Below, one piece after another: positions 27,379 through 38,876 of a stretch of 64,000 nucleotides of DNA; the first letter of the stretch is position 1; every line of letters begins with the position of its first letter. A model generated the notes under the pieces. The model was not told the DNA's origin. It saw only the letters and a list, made by a program, of their open reading frames with translations, and did not search any database. The DNA is taken from positions 124,001 through 188,000 of the forward strand of contig NZ_CP082922.1 in assembly GCF_019931675.1 (NCBI RefSeq), in the 5' to 3' direction. Made by a program: the position numbers and the translations under genes. This DNA is from Nocardioides rotundus. GTDB lineage: Bacteria; Actinomycetota; Actinomycetes; Propionibacteriales; Nocardioidaceae.

Positions 27379-29089
27379 CCTGCGGATCGGCAACTGCTCG
27401 GGGTTCTACGGCGACCGGCTCTCCGCGATGCGCGAGATGCTGGAGGGCGGCCCCCTGGACGTGCTCACCGGCGACTATCTCGCCGAGCTGACCATGCTCA
27501 TCCTGGGCAAGGACACGATGAAGGACCCCTCGCTGGGCTACGCCCGGACCTTCGTACGGCAGGCCGAGGACTGCCTGGGTCTGGCCCTGGAGCGCGGCGT
27601 GCGGATCGTCGCGAACGCCGGCGGGCTCAACCCCGCCGGGCTCGTGGAGCGGCTGGAGGAGGTCGCGCGCGGGCTCGGGCTGGACCCGGCGATCGGGTAC
27701 GTCGCCGGCGACGACCTGCGCGACCGGGCCGGCGAGCTCGGCTTCGAGGCGGCGCTCACCGCGAACGCCTACCTCGGCGGCTTCGGCATCGCGCGGCTGC
27801 TCTCCGACGGCGCCGACGTGGTCGTGACCGGGCGGGTCACCGACGCCTCACTGGTCGTCGGCCCGGGCGTGGCGCACTTCGGCTGGACCCCCGAGGACCA
27901 CGACGCCCTGGCCGGCGCCGTGGTCGCCGGGCACGTGCTGGAGTGCGGCTGCCAGGCCACCGGCGGCAACTTCTCCGGCTTCCTCGACCTGCCCGGACGG
28001 GGCCGGCCGCTCGGCTTCCCGCTCGCCGAGATCGCCGCCGACGGCAGCTCGGTGATCACCCAGCACCCCGGCACCGGCGGCACGGTCAACGTGGACACCG
28101 TGACCGCGCAGCTGCTGTACGAGATCCGGGGGCGGCACTACCTCAACCCCGACGTCACCACCGACCTCGCCTCGATCCGGCTCTCCGATGCCGGCCCCGG
28201 GCGGGTCGCGATCGACGGTGTCCGCGGCTCCGCGCCCCCGGCCGAGCTCAAGGTCGCGGTCAACGAGCTCGGCGGCTTCCGCAACTCCGTCGAACTGGTC
28301 CTCACCGGCCTGGACATCCCGGCCAAGGCCGACTGGGTGCGCCGCCAGCTCGAGGCTGCCTGGGGCGACCAGGTGCCGGCCTCGGTCGACTGGACCCTCA
28401 CGCCGCTCCCCGCGCCGGACGCCGACACCGAGGAGGGCGCCTCCTGCCTGCTGCGGTGCACGGTGCGCGACCCCTCGCCCGACGTGGCCGGCAAGGGACT
28501 CACCGCTCCGCTGGTCGCGCTCGCGCTCGCGTCCTACCCCGGCTTCACCCTGACCGGCCCGCCGAGCCCGGCCACGCCCTACGGCGTCTACCGGCCTGCC
28601 TACGTCCCCCGGTCGGCGGTCCGGCACGTCGCGGAGACGCGCGGGCAGAAGTCCGTGATCGACGACCCGGCCACGCTCAGCGAGGCGCCGGTCGACGAGT
28701 TCTGCCAGTGCGTCTCCGAGACGGAGGCGCCGGACGGCCCGACCCGACGGCTCCCGCTGGGCACCTTCGTGCACGCCCGCTCCGGCGACAAGGGCGGCGA
28801 CGCCAACCTCGGACTGTGGGTCGCGAACGACGGGCACCCGGAGCGCGAGCGTCGGGTGGCCTGGCTGCTGGGTCTGGTCACCCCGGAACGGGTCCGCGAG
28901 CTCGTGCCGGAGGCGGCCGACCTCGAGGTCGAGGTGCACCCACTGCCCAACCTGGGCGGGGTGAACGTGCTGCTGCGCGGGCTGCTGGGCGAGGGGGTCG
29001 CGGCGTCCACCCGCTTCGACCCGCAGGCCAAAGCGCTCGGCGAGTGGGTCCGCTCGCGCCATGTCGAGATCCCGGAGGAGCTGCTGTGA
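27371..29089 (+). CDS. AtuA-like acyclic terpene utilisation protein (DUF1446)
   Basis: 572 residues from GTG 27371. Residues about 5-450 form the AtuA domain (RIGNCSGFYGDRL at the start, ANAGGLNPAGL, HVLECGCQATGGNFSGF). The last 110 residues are the AtuA-like ferredoxin-fold domain (VHARSGDKGGDANLGLW). AtuA is required for citronellol/geraniol use in Pseudomonas, but its reaction is unknown. Here it lies among acyl-CoA dehydrogenase and carboxylase genes, as in atu clusters and, from memory, the mycobacterial accD2-accA2 locus. Confidence 0.85.
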   Translation: MADLRIGNCSGFYGDRLSAMREMLEGGPLDVLTGDYLAELTMLILGKDTMKDPSLGYARTFVRQAEDCLGLALERGVRIVANAGGLNPAGLVERLEEVARGLGLDPAIGYVAGDDLRDRAGELGFEAALTANAYLGGFGIARLLSDGADVVVTGRVTDASLVVGPGVAHFGWTPEDHDALAGAVVAGHVLECGCQATGGNFSGFLDLPGRGRPLGFPLAEIAADGSSVITQHPGTGGTVNVDTVTAQLLYEIRGRHYLNPDVTTDLASIRLSDAGPGRVAIDGVRGSAPPAELKVAVNELGGFRNSVELVLTGLDIPAKADWVRRQLEAAWGDQVPASVDWTLTPLPAPDADTEEGASCLLRCTVRDPSPDVAGKGLTAPLVALALASYPGFTLTGPPSPATPYGVYRPAYVPRSAVRHVAETRGQKSVIDDPATLSEAPVDEFCQCVSETEAPDGPTRRLPLGTFVHARSGDKGGDANLGLWVANDGHPERERRVAWLLGLVTPERVRELVPEAADLEVEVHPLPNLGGVNVLLRGLLGEGVAASTRFDPQAKALGEWVRSRHVEIPEELL

Positions 29090-30231
29090 CCGAGGAGCGG
29101 AATGCGCTGCGGGAGACCGCGACCGAGTTCGTGCGGCGTGAGGTCGCGCCGTACCTCCAGGAGTGGGAGGACGCAGGCGAGATCCCCCGCGCCCTGCACG
29201 CAGCCGCGGGGAAGCAGGGGCTGCTGGGAGTCGCCTTCCCCGAGGAGGTCGGCGGCTCGGGCGGCGACCTGGCCGACAGCGTCGCGATGCAGGAGGCGAT
29301 GTTCGCCGCCGGCGCGTCCAGCGGGCTGATGGCCGGCCTCTTCACCAGCGGCATCGCGCTCCCGCACATCGCCGCCAGCGGCAACGCCGACCTGGTCGAC
29401 CGCTACGTCCGCCCCACACTGGCCGGCGAGACGATCGGCAGCCTCGCGGTCACCGAGCCCGGCGGCGGGTCGGACGTCTCGGCGATCACCACCCGCGCGG
29501 TCCGCGACGGCGACCACTACGTCGTCAACGGGGCCAAGACCTTCATCACCAGTGGCGTGCGCGCCGACTTCGTCACCACCGCGGTCCGCACTGGCGGCCC
29601 GGGAGCGGGCGGCATCAGCCTGCTAGTCATCGACCAGGACACGCCCGGCTTCACCGTGGACCGCAGCCTGGCCAAGATGGGCTGGCACTGCTCCGACACC
29701 GCCGAGCTCACCTTCACCGAGGCCCGGGTGCCGGCGCGCAACCTGGTCGGCGAGGAGAACGCCGGCTTCGCCCAGATCGCCGAGCAGTTCGTGGTCGAGC
29801 GGATCGCCCTCGCCGTGCACGGCTACGGCATCGCCGGCCGCGCCCTCGCGCTGACCGCCGAGCACGCGAAGGGCCGCGAGACCTTCGGGCGTCCGCTCGC
29901 GGACCGTCAGGTCGTGCGGCACCGGTTGGTCGAGATGCACCGCCAGGTCGAGGTGGCCCGTACCTACACCCACCACGTCGTCGAGCGGCACCTCGCCGGG
30001 GAGCTGGCGGTGGCGGAGGCGTGCCTGGCCAAGCAGACCGCGTGCGACGCCGCGACCTACGTCTGCGACCAGGCGGTCCAGCTCTTCGGCGGCATGGGCT
30101 ACCTCCACGGGATCGAGGTGGAGCGGCACTACCGCGACGCGCGGATCCTGCCGATCGGCGGCGGGGCGACCGAGGTGCTGACCGACCTGGCGGCGAAGCT
30201 GCTGGGCTACGACGGGAAGGGGACGCGATGA
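29086..30231 (+). CDS. Acyl-CoA dehydrogenase
   Basis: 381 residues from GTG 29086, overlapping the AtuA stop (GTGA). Full-length ACAD: SLAVTEPGGGSDVSAI and VNGAKTFITSG are the FAD and substrate motifs; VERIALAVHGYGIAGRAL, QLFGGMGYL and LPIGGGATEV form the C-terminal helical domain with the glutamate that serves as catalytic base in many members. It makes an alpha,beta double bond in an acyl-CoA, passing electrons to ETF. The citronellyl-CoA/isovaleryl-CoA type is plausible from context. Confidence 0.9.
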   Translation: MTEERNALRETATEFVRREVAPYLQEWEDAGEIPRALHAAAGKQGLLGVAFPEEVGGSGGDLADSVAMQEAMFAAGASSGLMAGLFTSGIALPHIAASGNADLVDRYVRPTLAGETIGSLAVTEPGGGSDVSAITTRAVRDGDHYVVNGAKTFITSGVRADFVTTAVRTGGPGAGGISLLVIDQDTPGFTVDRSLAKMGWHCSDTAELTFTEARVPARNLVGEENAGFAQIAEQFVVERIALAVHGYGIAGRALALTAEHAKGRETFGRPLADRQVVRHRLVEMHRQVEVARTYTHHVVERHLAGELAVAEACLAKQTACDAATYVCDQAVQLFGGMGYLHGIEVERHYRDARILPIGGGATEVLTDLAAKLLGYDGKGTR

Positions 30232-30698
30232 GGCTGCTGCGACCGCTCGGGGACGAGGTGTCGGTGTGGATGGACGCGCCGGTGCCACAGGTGTGGGACC
30301 TGGTCAGCGACGTGACCCGGATCGGCGAGTTCAGCCCGGAGACCTTCGAGGCGCGGTGGACCCGCGGCGCGACCGGCCCGGCGGTGGGCGCGCGGTTCAA
30401 GGGTCACGTGAAGCGCAACGGCGTCGGGCCGACGTACTGGACGCTGTGCACCGTCACCGCCTGCGAGCCGGAGCGGGTCTTCGAGTTCAGCGTCGGCAGC
30501 GACTCGATGTCGGTCAACAACTGGGGCTACCGGCTGGAGCCGCGGGACGGCGGGACGCTGGTGACCGAGTACTTCCGGCTCGAGCCGAGCCTTCCGGTGC
30601 GCGCCTACTGGCTGCTGCTCGGGCCGCTGCGCGGGCGCACCAACCGCGCCGGGATGCGCACCACCCTGGAGCGGATGAAGGCGGTGGTGGAGCGATGA
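30228..30698 (+). CDS. SRPBCC-family (polyketide cyclase-like) protein
   Basis: 156 residues from ATG 30228, overlapping both neighbours by 4 bp. MDAPVPQVWDLVSDVTRIGEFSP is the START/Bet v1-like N-terminus, followed by seven beta strands and the long C-terminal helix. Such proteins bind hydrophobic ligands. Its place inside a catabolic operon suggests carriage or dehydration of an acyl intermediate, but this is inference. Confidence 0.8.
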   Translation: MRLLRPLGDEVSVWMDAPVPQVWDLVSDVTRIGEFSPETFEARWTRGATGPAVGARFKGHVKRNGVGPTYWTLCTVTACEPERVFEFSVGSDSMSVNNWGYRLEPRDGGTLVTEYFRLEPSLPVRAYWLLLGPLRGRTNRAGMRTTLERMKAVVER

Positions 30699-32280
30699 CC
30701 ACCACCCACCGCGAGGCCATGGATGCCAAGCTCGCCGACCTCGAGGCCGAGCACGCGAAGGCGGTCGCCGGGGGCGGGGACAAGTACGTCGAGCGCCACC
30801 GCGCGCGGGGCAAGCTGCTGCCGCGCGAGCGGATCGAGCTGCTCATCGACCCCGGATCGGCGTTCCTCGAGCTGTCGCCGCTGGCCGGCTGGGGGTCGGA
30901 CTTCACCGTCGGCGCCTCGGTCGTCACCGGCATCGGCGTGGTCGAGGGCACCGAGTGCGTCATCACCGCCAACGACCCGACGGTCAAGGGCGGCGCGTCG
31001 AACCCGTGGACGGTGAAGAAGGTCTTCCGCGCCGCGCAGATCGCCGAGGAGAACGGCCTCCCGACGATCTCGCTGGTCGAGTCTGGCGGCGCGGACCTGC
31101 CGACGCAGAAGGAGATCTTCATCCCCGGAGGGAAGCTCTTCCGCGACCTGACGCGGGCCTCGGCGCGCAAGCAGCCGACGATCGCGCTGGTCTTCGGCAA
31201 CTCCACCGCGGGCGGCGCCTACGTGCCCGGGATGAGCGACTACACCGTCTTCGTCCGCGGCGGCGCCAAGGTGTTCCTCGGTGGGCCGCCGCTGGTGAAG
31301 ATGGCGACCGGCGAGGAGTCCGACGACGAGTCGCTCGGGGGCGCGGAGATGCACGCGCGGGTCTCCGGGCTGGCCGACTACCTCGCCGAGGACGAGCACG
31401 ACGCCCTGCGGATCGGCCGGCGGATCGTCGCCCGGCTCAACCGTCAGCAGGGCGCGCCGGCGGCCGCCGGCCGCTCCGGGCCGGCGTACTCCCCGCCCGA
31501 CGCCGACCCCGAGGAGCTGCTCGACCTCATCCCCTCGGACCTCAAGGAGCCGTTCGACCCGCGCGAGGTGATCGTCCGGATCTGCGACGGCGTCAGCGAG
31601 ACCAACGGGCAGGCGTTCGACGAGTTCAAGCCGCTCTACGGCAGCAGCCTGGTCACCGGCTGGGCCCGGCTGCACGGCCACCCCGTCGGGATCCTCGCCA
31701 ACGCGCAGGGGGTGCTGTTCAGCGAGGAGGCGCAGAAGGCCGCGCAGTTCATCCAGCTCGCCAACCAGGCCGACACCCCGCTGCTGTTCCTGCACAACAC
31801 GACCGGCTACATGGTCGGCAAGGAGTATGAGCAGGGCGGGATCATCAAGCACGGCGCCCAGATGATCAACGCGGTCTCGAACTCCTCGGTGCCGCACCTG
31901 AGCGTGATCATGGGGGCGTCCTACGGCGCGGGCAACTATGGCATGAACGGTCGCGCCTACGACCCGCGCTTCCTCTTCACCTGGCCCTCGGCGAAGTCCG
32001 CGGTGATGGGGCCGCAGCAGCTCGCCGGCGTGCTGTCGCTGGTCGCCCGGGCGGCCGCGGAGGCCAAGGGCAAGGAGTACGACGAGGCCGGGGACGCCGC
32101 GATGCGCGAGTTCGTCGAGGCGAGCGTGGAGGAGCAGAGCCTGCCGTTCTTCCTCTCCGGGATGCTCTACGACGACGGGGTGATCGATCCGCGCGACACC
32201 CGCACGATCCTGGGCATCTGCCTGTCGGTGATCAACCGGACCCCGGTGCGGGGCGCGGACGGATTCGGGGTGTTCCGACT

Positions 32281-32284
<4 letters not shown>
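30695..32284 (+). CDS. Acyl-CoA carboxylase, carboxyltransferase (beta) subunit
   Basis: 529 residues from ATG 30695. The N-terminal carboxyltransferase half has KGGASNPWTVKKVFRAAQIA and SGGADLPTQKEIF, the C-terminal half the GASYGAGNYGMNGRAYDP and FTWPSAKSAVMGPQQLA motifs. This is the methylcrotonyl/geranyl-CoA type (AccD1/AccD2, LiuB/AtuC-like), in contrast to propionyl-CoA carboxylase. The ALA-x-ASYGAGNYGM acyl-site sequence fits a branched unsaturated acyl-CoA. It overlaps the biotin subunit gene by 4 bp. Confidence 0.9.
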
Positions 32285-34322
<2,038 letters not shown>

Positions 34323-34326
<4 letters not shown>

Positions 34327-35483
34327 CGGACTTCCAGGAGACCGAGGAGCGGCGCGAGCTGCGCAAGGCGGTGGCCAAGCTCGCCGGCAAGTACGGCCGC
34401 GAGTGGTTCACCGAGCGGGCGCGCGCGGGGGAGAAGACCACCGAGCTGTGGCTGGAGGTCGCCAAGAACGGCTACCTCGGCATCAACATCCCCGAGGAGT
34501 ACGGCGGCGGCGGGGGCGGCATCGGCGATGTCGCGGCGGTCTGCGAGGAGCTGGCCGCCCAGGGCTGCCCGCTGCTGCTGATGGTGGTGAGCCCGGCGAT
34601 CTGCGGGACGGTGATCACCCGCTACGGCACCGAGGAGCAGAAGCAGCGCTGGCTGCCCGGGATCTGCGACGGCACCGGCACGATGGCGTTCGCGATCACC
34701 GAGCCGGACGCCGGCACCAACTCCCACAACATCACCACCACCGCGCGCCGCGACGGCGACGGCTGGGTGCTCAACGGCCGGAAGATCTACATCTCCGGCG
34801 TCGACGAGGCGACCAACATGCTGGTGGTCGCGCGCACGGAGGACGCCCGGACGGGCAAGCTCAAGCCCTGCCTGTTCGTCGTGCCCACCGACGCCGAGGG
34901 GGTCGAGGCATCGCCGATCGCGATGGAGATCGTCAGCCCCGAGCAGCAGTTCAGCGTCTTCCTCGACGACGTGCGGCTGCCCGCGGACGCCCTGGTCGGC
35001 GACGAGGACGCCGGGCTCGTGCAGCTGTTCGCCGGACTCAACCCCGAGCGGATCATGGCCGCGTCGTTCTCCACCGGGCTGGCCCGCTACGCACTGGACG
35101 CGGCGTCCCGCTATGCCCGCGAGCGCACCGTCTTCGCCGGCCCGATCGGCGGGCACCAGGCGGTCGCGCACCCGCTGGCGCAGTCGCATATCGAGATCGA
35201 GCTGGCCCGGCTGATGACGCAGAAGGCCGCGGCGCTCTACGAGTCCGGCGACGATATGGCGGCGGGCGAGGCGGCCAACATGGCGAAGTACGCCGCCGCG
35301 GAGGCCGCGTGCGACACCGTCGACCGGGCCGTGCAGACCCACGGTGGCAACGGGATCACCCAGGAGTACGGCATGGCCGGGCTGCTGGTCGCCGCCCGCG
35401 CGGGCCGGATCGCGCCCGTGAGCCGGGAGATGATCCTCAACTTCGTGGCGATGCACAGCCTGGGGCTGCCGAAGTCCTACTGA
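34323..35483 (+). CDS. Acyl-CoA dehydrogenase
   Basis: 386 residues from GTG 34323, overlapping the carboxylase stop (GTGA). FAITEPDAGTNSHNITT and LNGRKIYISGVDEATNM are the flavin/substrate motifs, QTHGGNGITQEYGMAGLLVAARAG the C-terminal region. In the AIBD/long-chain groups the catalytic Glu position varies, and I cannot place it with certainty. It is the last gene of the operon and overlaps the convergent PPOX-like gene by 7 bp. Two different ACADs in one operon suggest two rounds of desaturation on the same branched chain. Confidence 0.9.
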
Positions 35484-36112
35484 GGCTCGATCAGGCGCCG
35501 CACGGATCGCGGGGTGGGGAGGGTCTCGGCTCCGGGCGAGGGCCGCGGGTCGCCGTACGACGTCTCAACCGGGACCACCCCGGTCCACATCTCCGGGTGC
35601 TCGGGGTCCTCGTCGGCGCCGCCGGTCCGGGCCTTGAGGATCCAGTTGTCGTCGCCGATCTCCATCGCGAGCGCGACGGTCGCGGCGACGTCCTTGCCGG
35701 TCATCGGGACGACCTCGTCGCGACGGCCGGGGATGAGGCCGTCGGAGATCAGGTCGAGGGCCGCCCAGGCCGCGTCCCCCTCCAGGCGCTGCAGCCGGCC
35801 GCGTACCGTGGCGCTGCGGTAGTTGGCAGAGTGGTCGAACATGGAGGTGGCCAGCACCAACGCGTCGACGGCGAAGACGGAGAAGACCGCCGGCGCGTCG
35901 TCGGCCACATGCCGCAGCGCTCCGGCCCCGGTCGAGCCGTGCAGCAGGAGCCGGTCGCCGTCGCGGGCGAAGAGCATCGGCACCGCCCACGGCTCGCCGT
36001 CGGTGGTGACGGTGGAGAGGGTGCCGACCAGCTGCTCGTCGAGCAGCGCGTCCAGCGCCTCCCGGTCGCGGTGGCGGCGCTCCTTCTTGCGGGTCAGGTC
36101 GTCCAGGCTCAC
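35477..36112 (-). CDS. Pyridoxamine 5'-phosphate oxidase-like (split-barrel flavin) protein
   Basis: 211 residues from GTG 36112. LDEQLVGTLSTVTTDGEPWAVPM and LLLHGSTGAGALRH are the split barrel of the FMN/F420-binding PPOX-like superfamily; FSVFAVDALVLA and NYRSATVRGRLQRL complete it. Members reduce small molecules with F420 or bind haem/flavin nucleotides. The cofactor is not clear from motifs. It is divergent from a MmcQ-like gene (54 bp). Confidence 0.78.
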   Translation of the reverse strand: MSLDDLTRKKERRHRDREALDALLDEQLVGTLSTVTTDGEPWAVPMLFARDGDRLLLHGSTGAGALRHVADDAPAVFSVFAVDALVLATSMFDHSANYRSATVRGRLQRLEGDAAWAALDLISDGLIPGRRDEVVPMTGKDVAATVALAMEIGDDNWILKARTGGADEDPEHPEMWTGVVPVETSYGDPRPSPGAETLPTPRSVRRLIEPQ

Positions 36113-36166
36113 CCGGGCAGCATCGCACGCGCGTCCGCTGTCGGTGACCCGTGACAGGCTCGTGGC

Positions 36167-36535
36167 ATGGCCCGACCCGAGCGCCCGCTGGTCCCCGAGG
36201 AGTGGGTCCAGCGGCTGGACGCGATCCTGTCCGCCTTCCCCCGGTGCGCCGGCGAGGATGCGTGGACGGGCACCCGGTGGCGGGTCTCCGGACGCACCGT
36301 CGCGCACGTCTTCGGTGGGCACGACCAGCTGTTCCGCATCACCTTCCGCGCCGACCCCGACGAGGTGATGGCCTTCCGCCACCTCGGCGACCCCTACTTC
36401 GTGGTCGGGGGCGACGCGGTCGGCGTCCTGCTCGACGACGACACCGACTGGGACGAGCTGGCCGAGCTGCTCACCGACTCCTACTGCCGGCAGGCGCCGT
36501 CCCACCTCGCCGAGCGGGTGGACCGGCCAGGCTGA
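36167..36535 (+). CDS. MmcQ/YjbR-family protein
   Basis: 122 residues. YjbR-like fold with FRITFRADPDEVMAFRHLG and LLDDDTDWDELAELLTDSYC, a CyaY-like alpha/beta fold with a predicted helix-turn-helix-like DNA-binding surface. Function not established. It ends 1 bp before the convergent VOC gene. Confidence 0.8.
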   Translation: MARPERPLVPEEWVQRLDAILSAFPRCAGEDAWTGTRWRVSGRTVAHVFGGHDQLFRITFRADPDEVMAFRHLGDPYFVVGGDAVGVLLDDDTDWDELAELLTDSYCRQAPSHLAERVDRPG

Positions 36536-36904
36536 TCACCAGTTGGCGGAGGAGGTGAGGCAGAACGGGTGGCCGCTGGGGTCCAGCAGCACCCGCCAGG
36601 TCTCGCCGGGCTGCGGGTCCGCGACGGTTGCGCCGAGCTCGACGCACGCCTGCTCGGCCGCCGCCAGGTCGTCGACGGCCAGGTCGAGGTGGAACTGCTT
36701 GCTGCCGTGCTCGTTGGGCCAGGCCGGCGGCTCGTAGTCCTCCACCGTCCCGAAGCCCAGGGCGTGGTCGGGGCCGACGAGCATGGCGTACGCCGGCTCC
36801 GAGTGCGCGACCTGCCAGCCCAGGACGCCGGCCCAGAAGGCCGCGTCGGCCTCGGCGTCCCGGCTGTCGAGGGTGACCATCTTGAGTGCGGCGATCGATG
36901 CCAT
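36536..36904 (-). CDS. VOC-family (glyoxalase/bleomycin-resistance-like) protein
   Basis: 122 residues from ATG 36904 with AAGGAG 6 nt upstream. Two beta-alpha-beta-beta-beta modules; the family tail DPSGHPFCLTSS has the His/Cys region where glyoxalase-type metal ligands lie, and QFHLDLAVDD supplies a second His. Typical small VOC protein of actinobacteria; substrate unknown. Confidence 0.85.
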   Translation of the reverse strand: MASIAALKMVTLDSRDAEADAAFWAGVLGWQVAHSEPAYAMLVGPDHALGFGTVEDYEPPAWPNEHGSKQFHLDLAVDDLAAAEQACVELGATVADPQPGETWRVLLDPSGHPFCLTSSANW

Positions 36905-36997
36905 GGGTGCTCCTTGTTTGCGTGACCGGCGGGTGTCCGCCCAGCCTCCTACGCCACCCTCGAGCGCTGGGAGCCCGACCCGGACATCGCCCCGTGG

Positions 36998-37732
36998 GTG
37001 GAGTTGGTCTGGTCCATCCGCTGGGAGCTGCCGCCCGGGGTCCGCTTCGCCAGTCAGACGCTGCCGCATCCGGCGGTCTCACTGACGGTGGAGCGGGGGT
37101 CGGGGCGCCGCCCGGAGGTCGGCTCGGATCCGGTGGTCCTCACCGGCGTGGTGACTCGCCGCTTCGACGTCGACCTGCACGCCGACTCGTGGGTGGTGGG
37201 ACTGAAGTTCCGGCCCGGAGGGCTGGTGGCGCTCGTCGGTGGCCGGGCCGCCGACTGGCGGGACCGCACCCTGCCGGCGCGGCCGGTGGTGGGTGCGCCG
37301 GTCGCCGACGCTCTTTCCGGCATCGATCCTGGGGGCGACCCGGCCTCGTGGCGGGCGGCCGCCCAGGACGCCGTACGCCTGATGGAGCCGCGCACCGACG
37401 AGCGCTACGAGCTGCTGCTGGAGATCGTCGCGGACATGCTGGGCGACCCCGATCTGATGACCGTCGCGGAGGTGGAGCGGCGGCACGGGGTGAGTGGGCG
37501 GAGTCTGCAGCGGCTGTTCGCGACGTACGTCGGGGTTTCGCCCAAGTGGGTGCTCGGGCGCTACCGGATGCACGACCTGCTGGCGACGCTGGACTCCGGG
37601 AGCCCCGAGACGCTCACGGATCTGGCGCATCGGTTCGGGTGGTACGACCAGGCGCACTTCACCCGGGACTTCGTCCGACTGGTGGGGGTGCGGCCGGGGG
37701 ACTATCGGTCGCGGCGTCAGTCGACCCAGTAG
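36998..37732 (+). CDS. AraC-family transcriptional regulator
   Basis: 244 residues from GTG 36998. The C-terminal double helix-turn-helix is clear (EVERRHGVSGRSLQRLFATYVGVSPKW and LAHRFGWYDQAHFTRDFVRLVGV), with a DUF6597-like N-terminal domain. The open frame extends upstream to 36926 and encodes YATLERWEPDPDIAPW, which looks like the family's usual N-terminus but contains no ATG, GTG or TTG. So the true start may be non-standard or a small upstream frameshift exists. It ends within the cupin gene (16-bp convergent overlap). Confidence 0.78.
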   Translation: MELVWSIRWELPPGVRFASQTLPHPAVSLTVERGSGRRPEVGSDPVVLTGVVTRRFDVDLHADSWVVGLKFRPGGLVALVGGRAADWRDRTLPARPVVGAPVADALSGIDPGGDPASWRAAAQDAVRLMEPRTDERYELLLEIVADMLGDPDLMTVAEVERRHGVSGRSLQRLFATYVGVSPKWVLGRYRMHDLLATLDSGSPETLTDLAHRFGWYDQAHFTRDFVRLVGVRPGDYRSRRQSTQ

Positions 37733-38211
37733 TTGTCGTGCTCGGCCATGAACGCGTCGTACTCCTGCGGCGTCATGGTCGCGACCTCGCCGGTGGCGAG
37801 GGTCTCGAAGTACGGCTCCCGCGGGGCGCCGGGGGCGAAGTGCAGCAGCATCGACGCGGCGCCGTCCTCGTTGCGGAAGCCGTGGAGTCCGCCCGCCGGC
37901 ACGTGCACGTAGTCGCCGGGCCGACACTTCACCCACGCGTGCCCGTCGTAGATCGTGACCGTCCCGTCGAGGACGTAGAACGACTCGGTGAGGGTGCGGT
38001 GGAAGTGTGCGCCAGGGCCGGACTGCGGGCCGGCGAACTCCCAGCGGTAGAGGCCGTAGGTGCCGCCGGTCTGCTCGCCGCGGGAGAGGTAGGTGACCCG
38101 GTTGCCGTTGGGGTAGACGATCGCCGGCTCGGTGTCCGCGGGGACGCGGCGCGCGGTCGCCTCGCCGGTGGTGCCGTCGAAGATGGGTGGTGGGTAGCTC
38201 ACGTCGGCCAT
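37717..38211 (-). CDS. Cupin-domain protein
   Basis: 164 residues, one double-stranded beta-helix domain. The metal-binding motif 1 is HFHRTLTESFYVLDGTVTI (H-x-H-x(n)-E), and motif 2 is PAGGLHGFRNED (G-x-H-x-F). Single-domain cupins range from dioxygenases and isomerases to binding proteins. The adjacent convergent AraC gene may not regulate it. Function unknown. Confidence 0.85.
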   Translation of the reverse strand: MADVSYPPPIFDGTTGEATARRVPADTEPAIVYPNGNRVTYLSRGEQTGGTYGLYRWEFAGPQSGPGAHFHRTLTESFYVLDGTVTIYDGHAWVKCRPGDYVHVPAGGLHGFRNEDGAASMLLHFAPGAPREPYFETLATGEVATMTPQEYDAFMAEHDNYWVD

Positions 38212-38229
38212 CCTGCCGGGTTCTCGGTG

Positions 38230-38808
38230 TCAGCGCAGGGGGACGAAGCGGTAGTGACCGTGCCGCGTCACCTGCGCGCCGGGGTTGGTCACCCGGAGCA
38301 TCACACCGGCCACGGGGATCACCATGACCCCCGGGTCGGCCAGTTGGTCCACTAGCTCGCGGGGCAGGGTGTCGGGCTCGGCGGAGACCAGGATGCGGTC
38401 GTACGGCGCCCCCGCGGGCTGCCCGAGCTCGCCCTCGGTCGCGGTCGTCACGCTCGCCCACGGCTGCCCGGTGCGAGCGAGGTTCTCCCGGCCGAAGTCG
38501 GCGAGGTCCGGCACCAGCTCGACGCCGTACACCTCGCCGCTCGGGCCGACGAGATGGGCGAGCAGCGCGGTGGTCCAGCCGGAGCCGGCGCCGACGTCCA
38601 GCACCCGGTGACCTTCCCGGACGTCCAGGAGCCGCAGCATGTCCGCGACCGTGCGCGGCTGGGAATTCGTCTGCTCGTGCCCGATGCCGATCGGGCCGTC
38701 GTGCTCGGCCCTCCGGCGGTCCCGCTGGCGGAGGAAGCCCTCTCGCGGCACGGCCGCGAACGCCTCGCTCACCCGGTCCATACCGGCTCCCGGCTGCTCC
38801 CGCGCCAT
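38230..38808 (-). CDS. Protein-L-isoaspartate O-methyltransferase-like protein
   Basis: 192 residues. RVSEAFAAVPREGFLRQ and NSQPRTVADMLRLLDV are PCMT signatures, VLDVGAGSGWTTALLAHL is the SAM site, and APYDRILVSAEPDTLP the post-I region. Such enzymes repair isoaspartyl residues with SAM. The form is shorter than E. coli Pcm (208) but has the core. The C-terminal strand is preserved (HGHYRFVPLR). Confidence 0.82.
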   Translation of the reverse strand: MAREQPGAGMDRVSEAFAAVPREGFLRQRDRRRAEHDGPIGIGHEQTNSQPRTVADMLRLLDVREGHRVLDVGAGSGWTTALLAHLVGPSGEVYGVELVPDLADFGRENLARTGQPWASVTTATEGELGQPAGAPYDRILVSAEPDTLPRELVDQLADPGVMVIPVAGVMLRVTNPGAQVTRHGHYRFVPLR

Positions 38809-38816
38809 CCCTTCAC

Positions 38817-38876
38817 CCTAAGCCGACTGGGCGTGAAGTAGCGCCGACTCGGGGTGAACTAGCGCCGACTCGGCGG
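38817..38876. repeat. 21-bp intergenic tandem repeat, locus C (three copies)
   Basis: One degenerate and two good copies of TAGCGCCGACTCGG with period 21, joined by GTGAA linkers. The third copy encodes the final residues and TAG stop of the DUF1295 gene on the minus strand. Confidence 0.88.
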
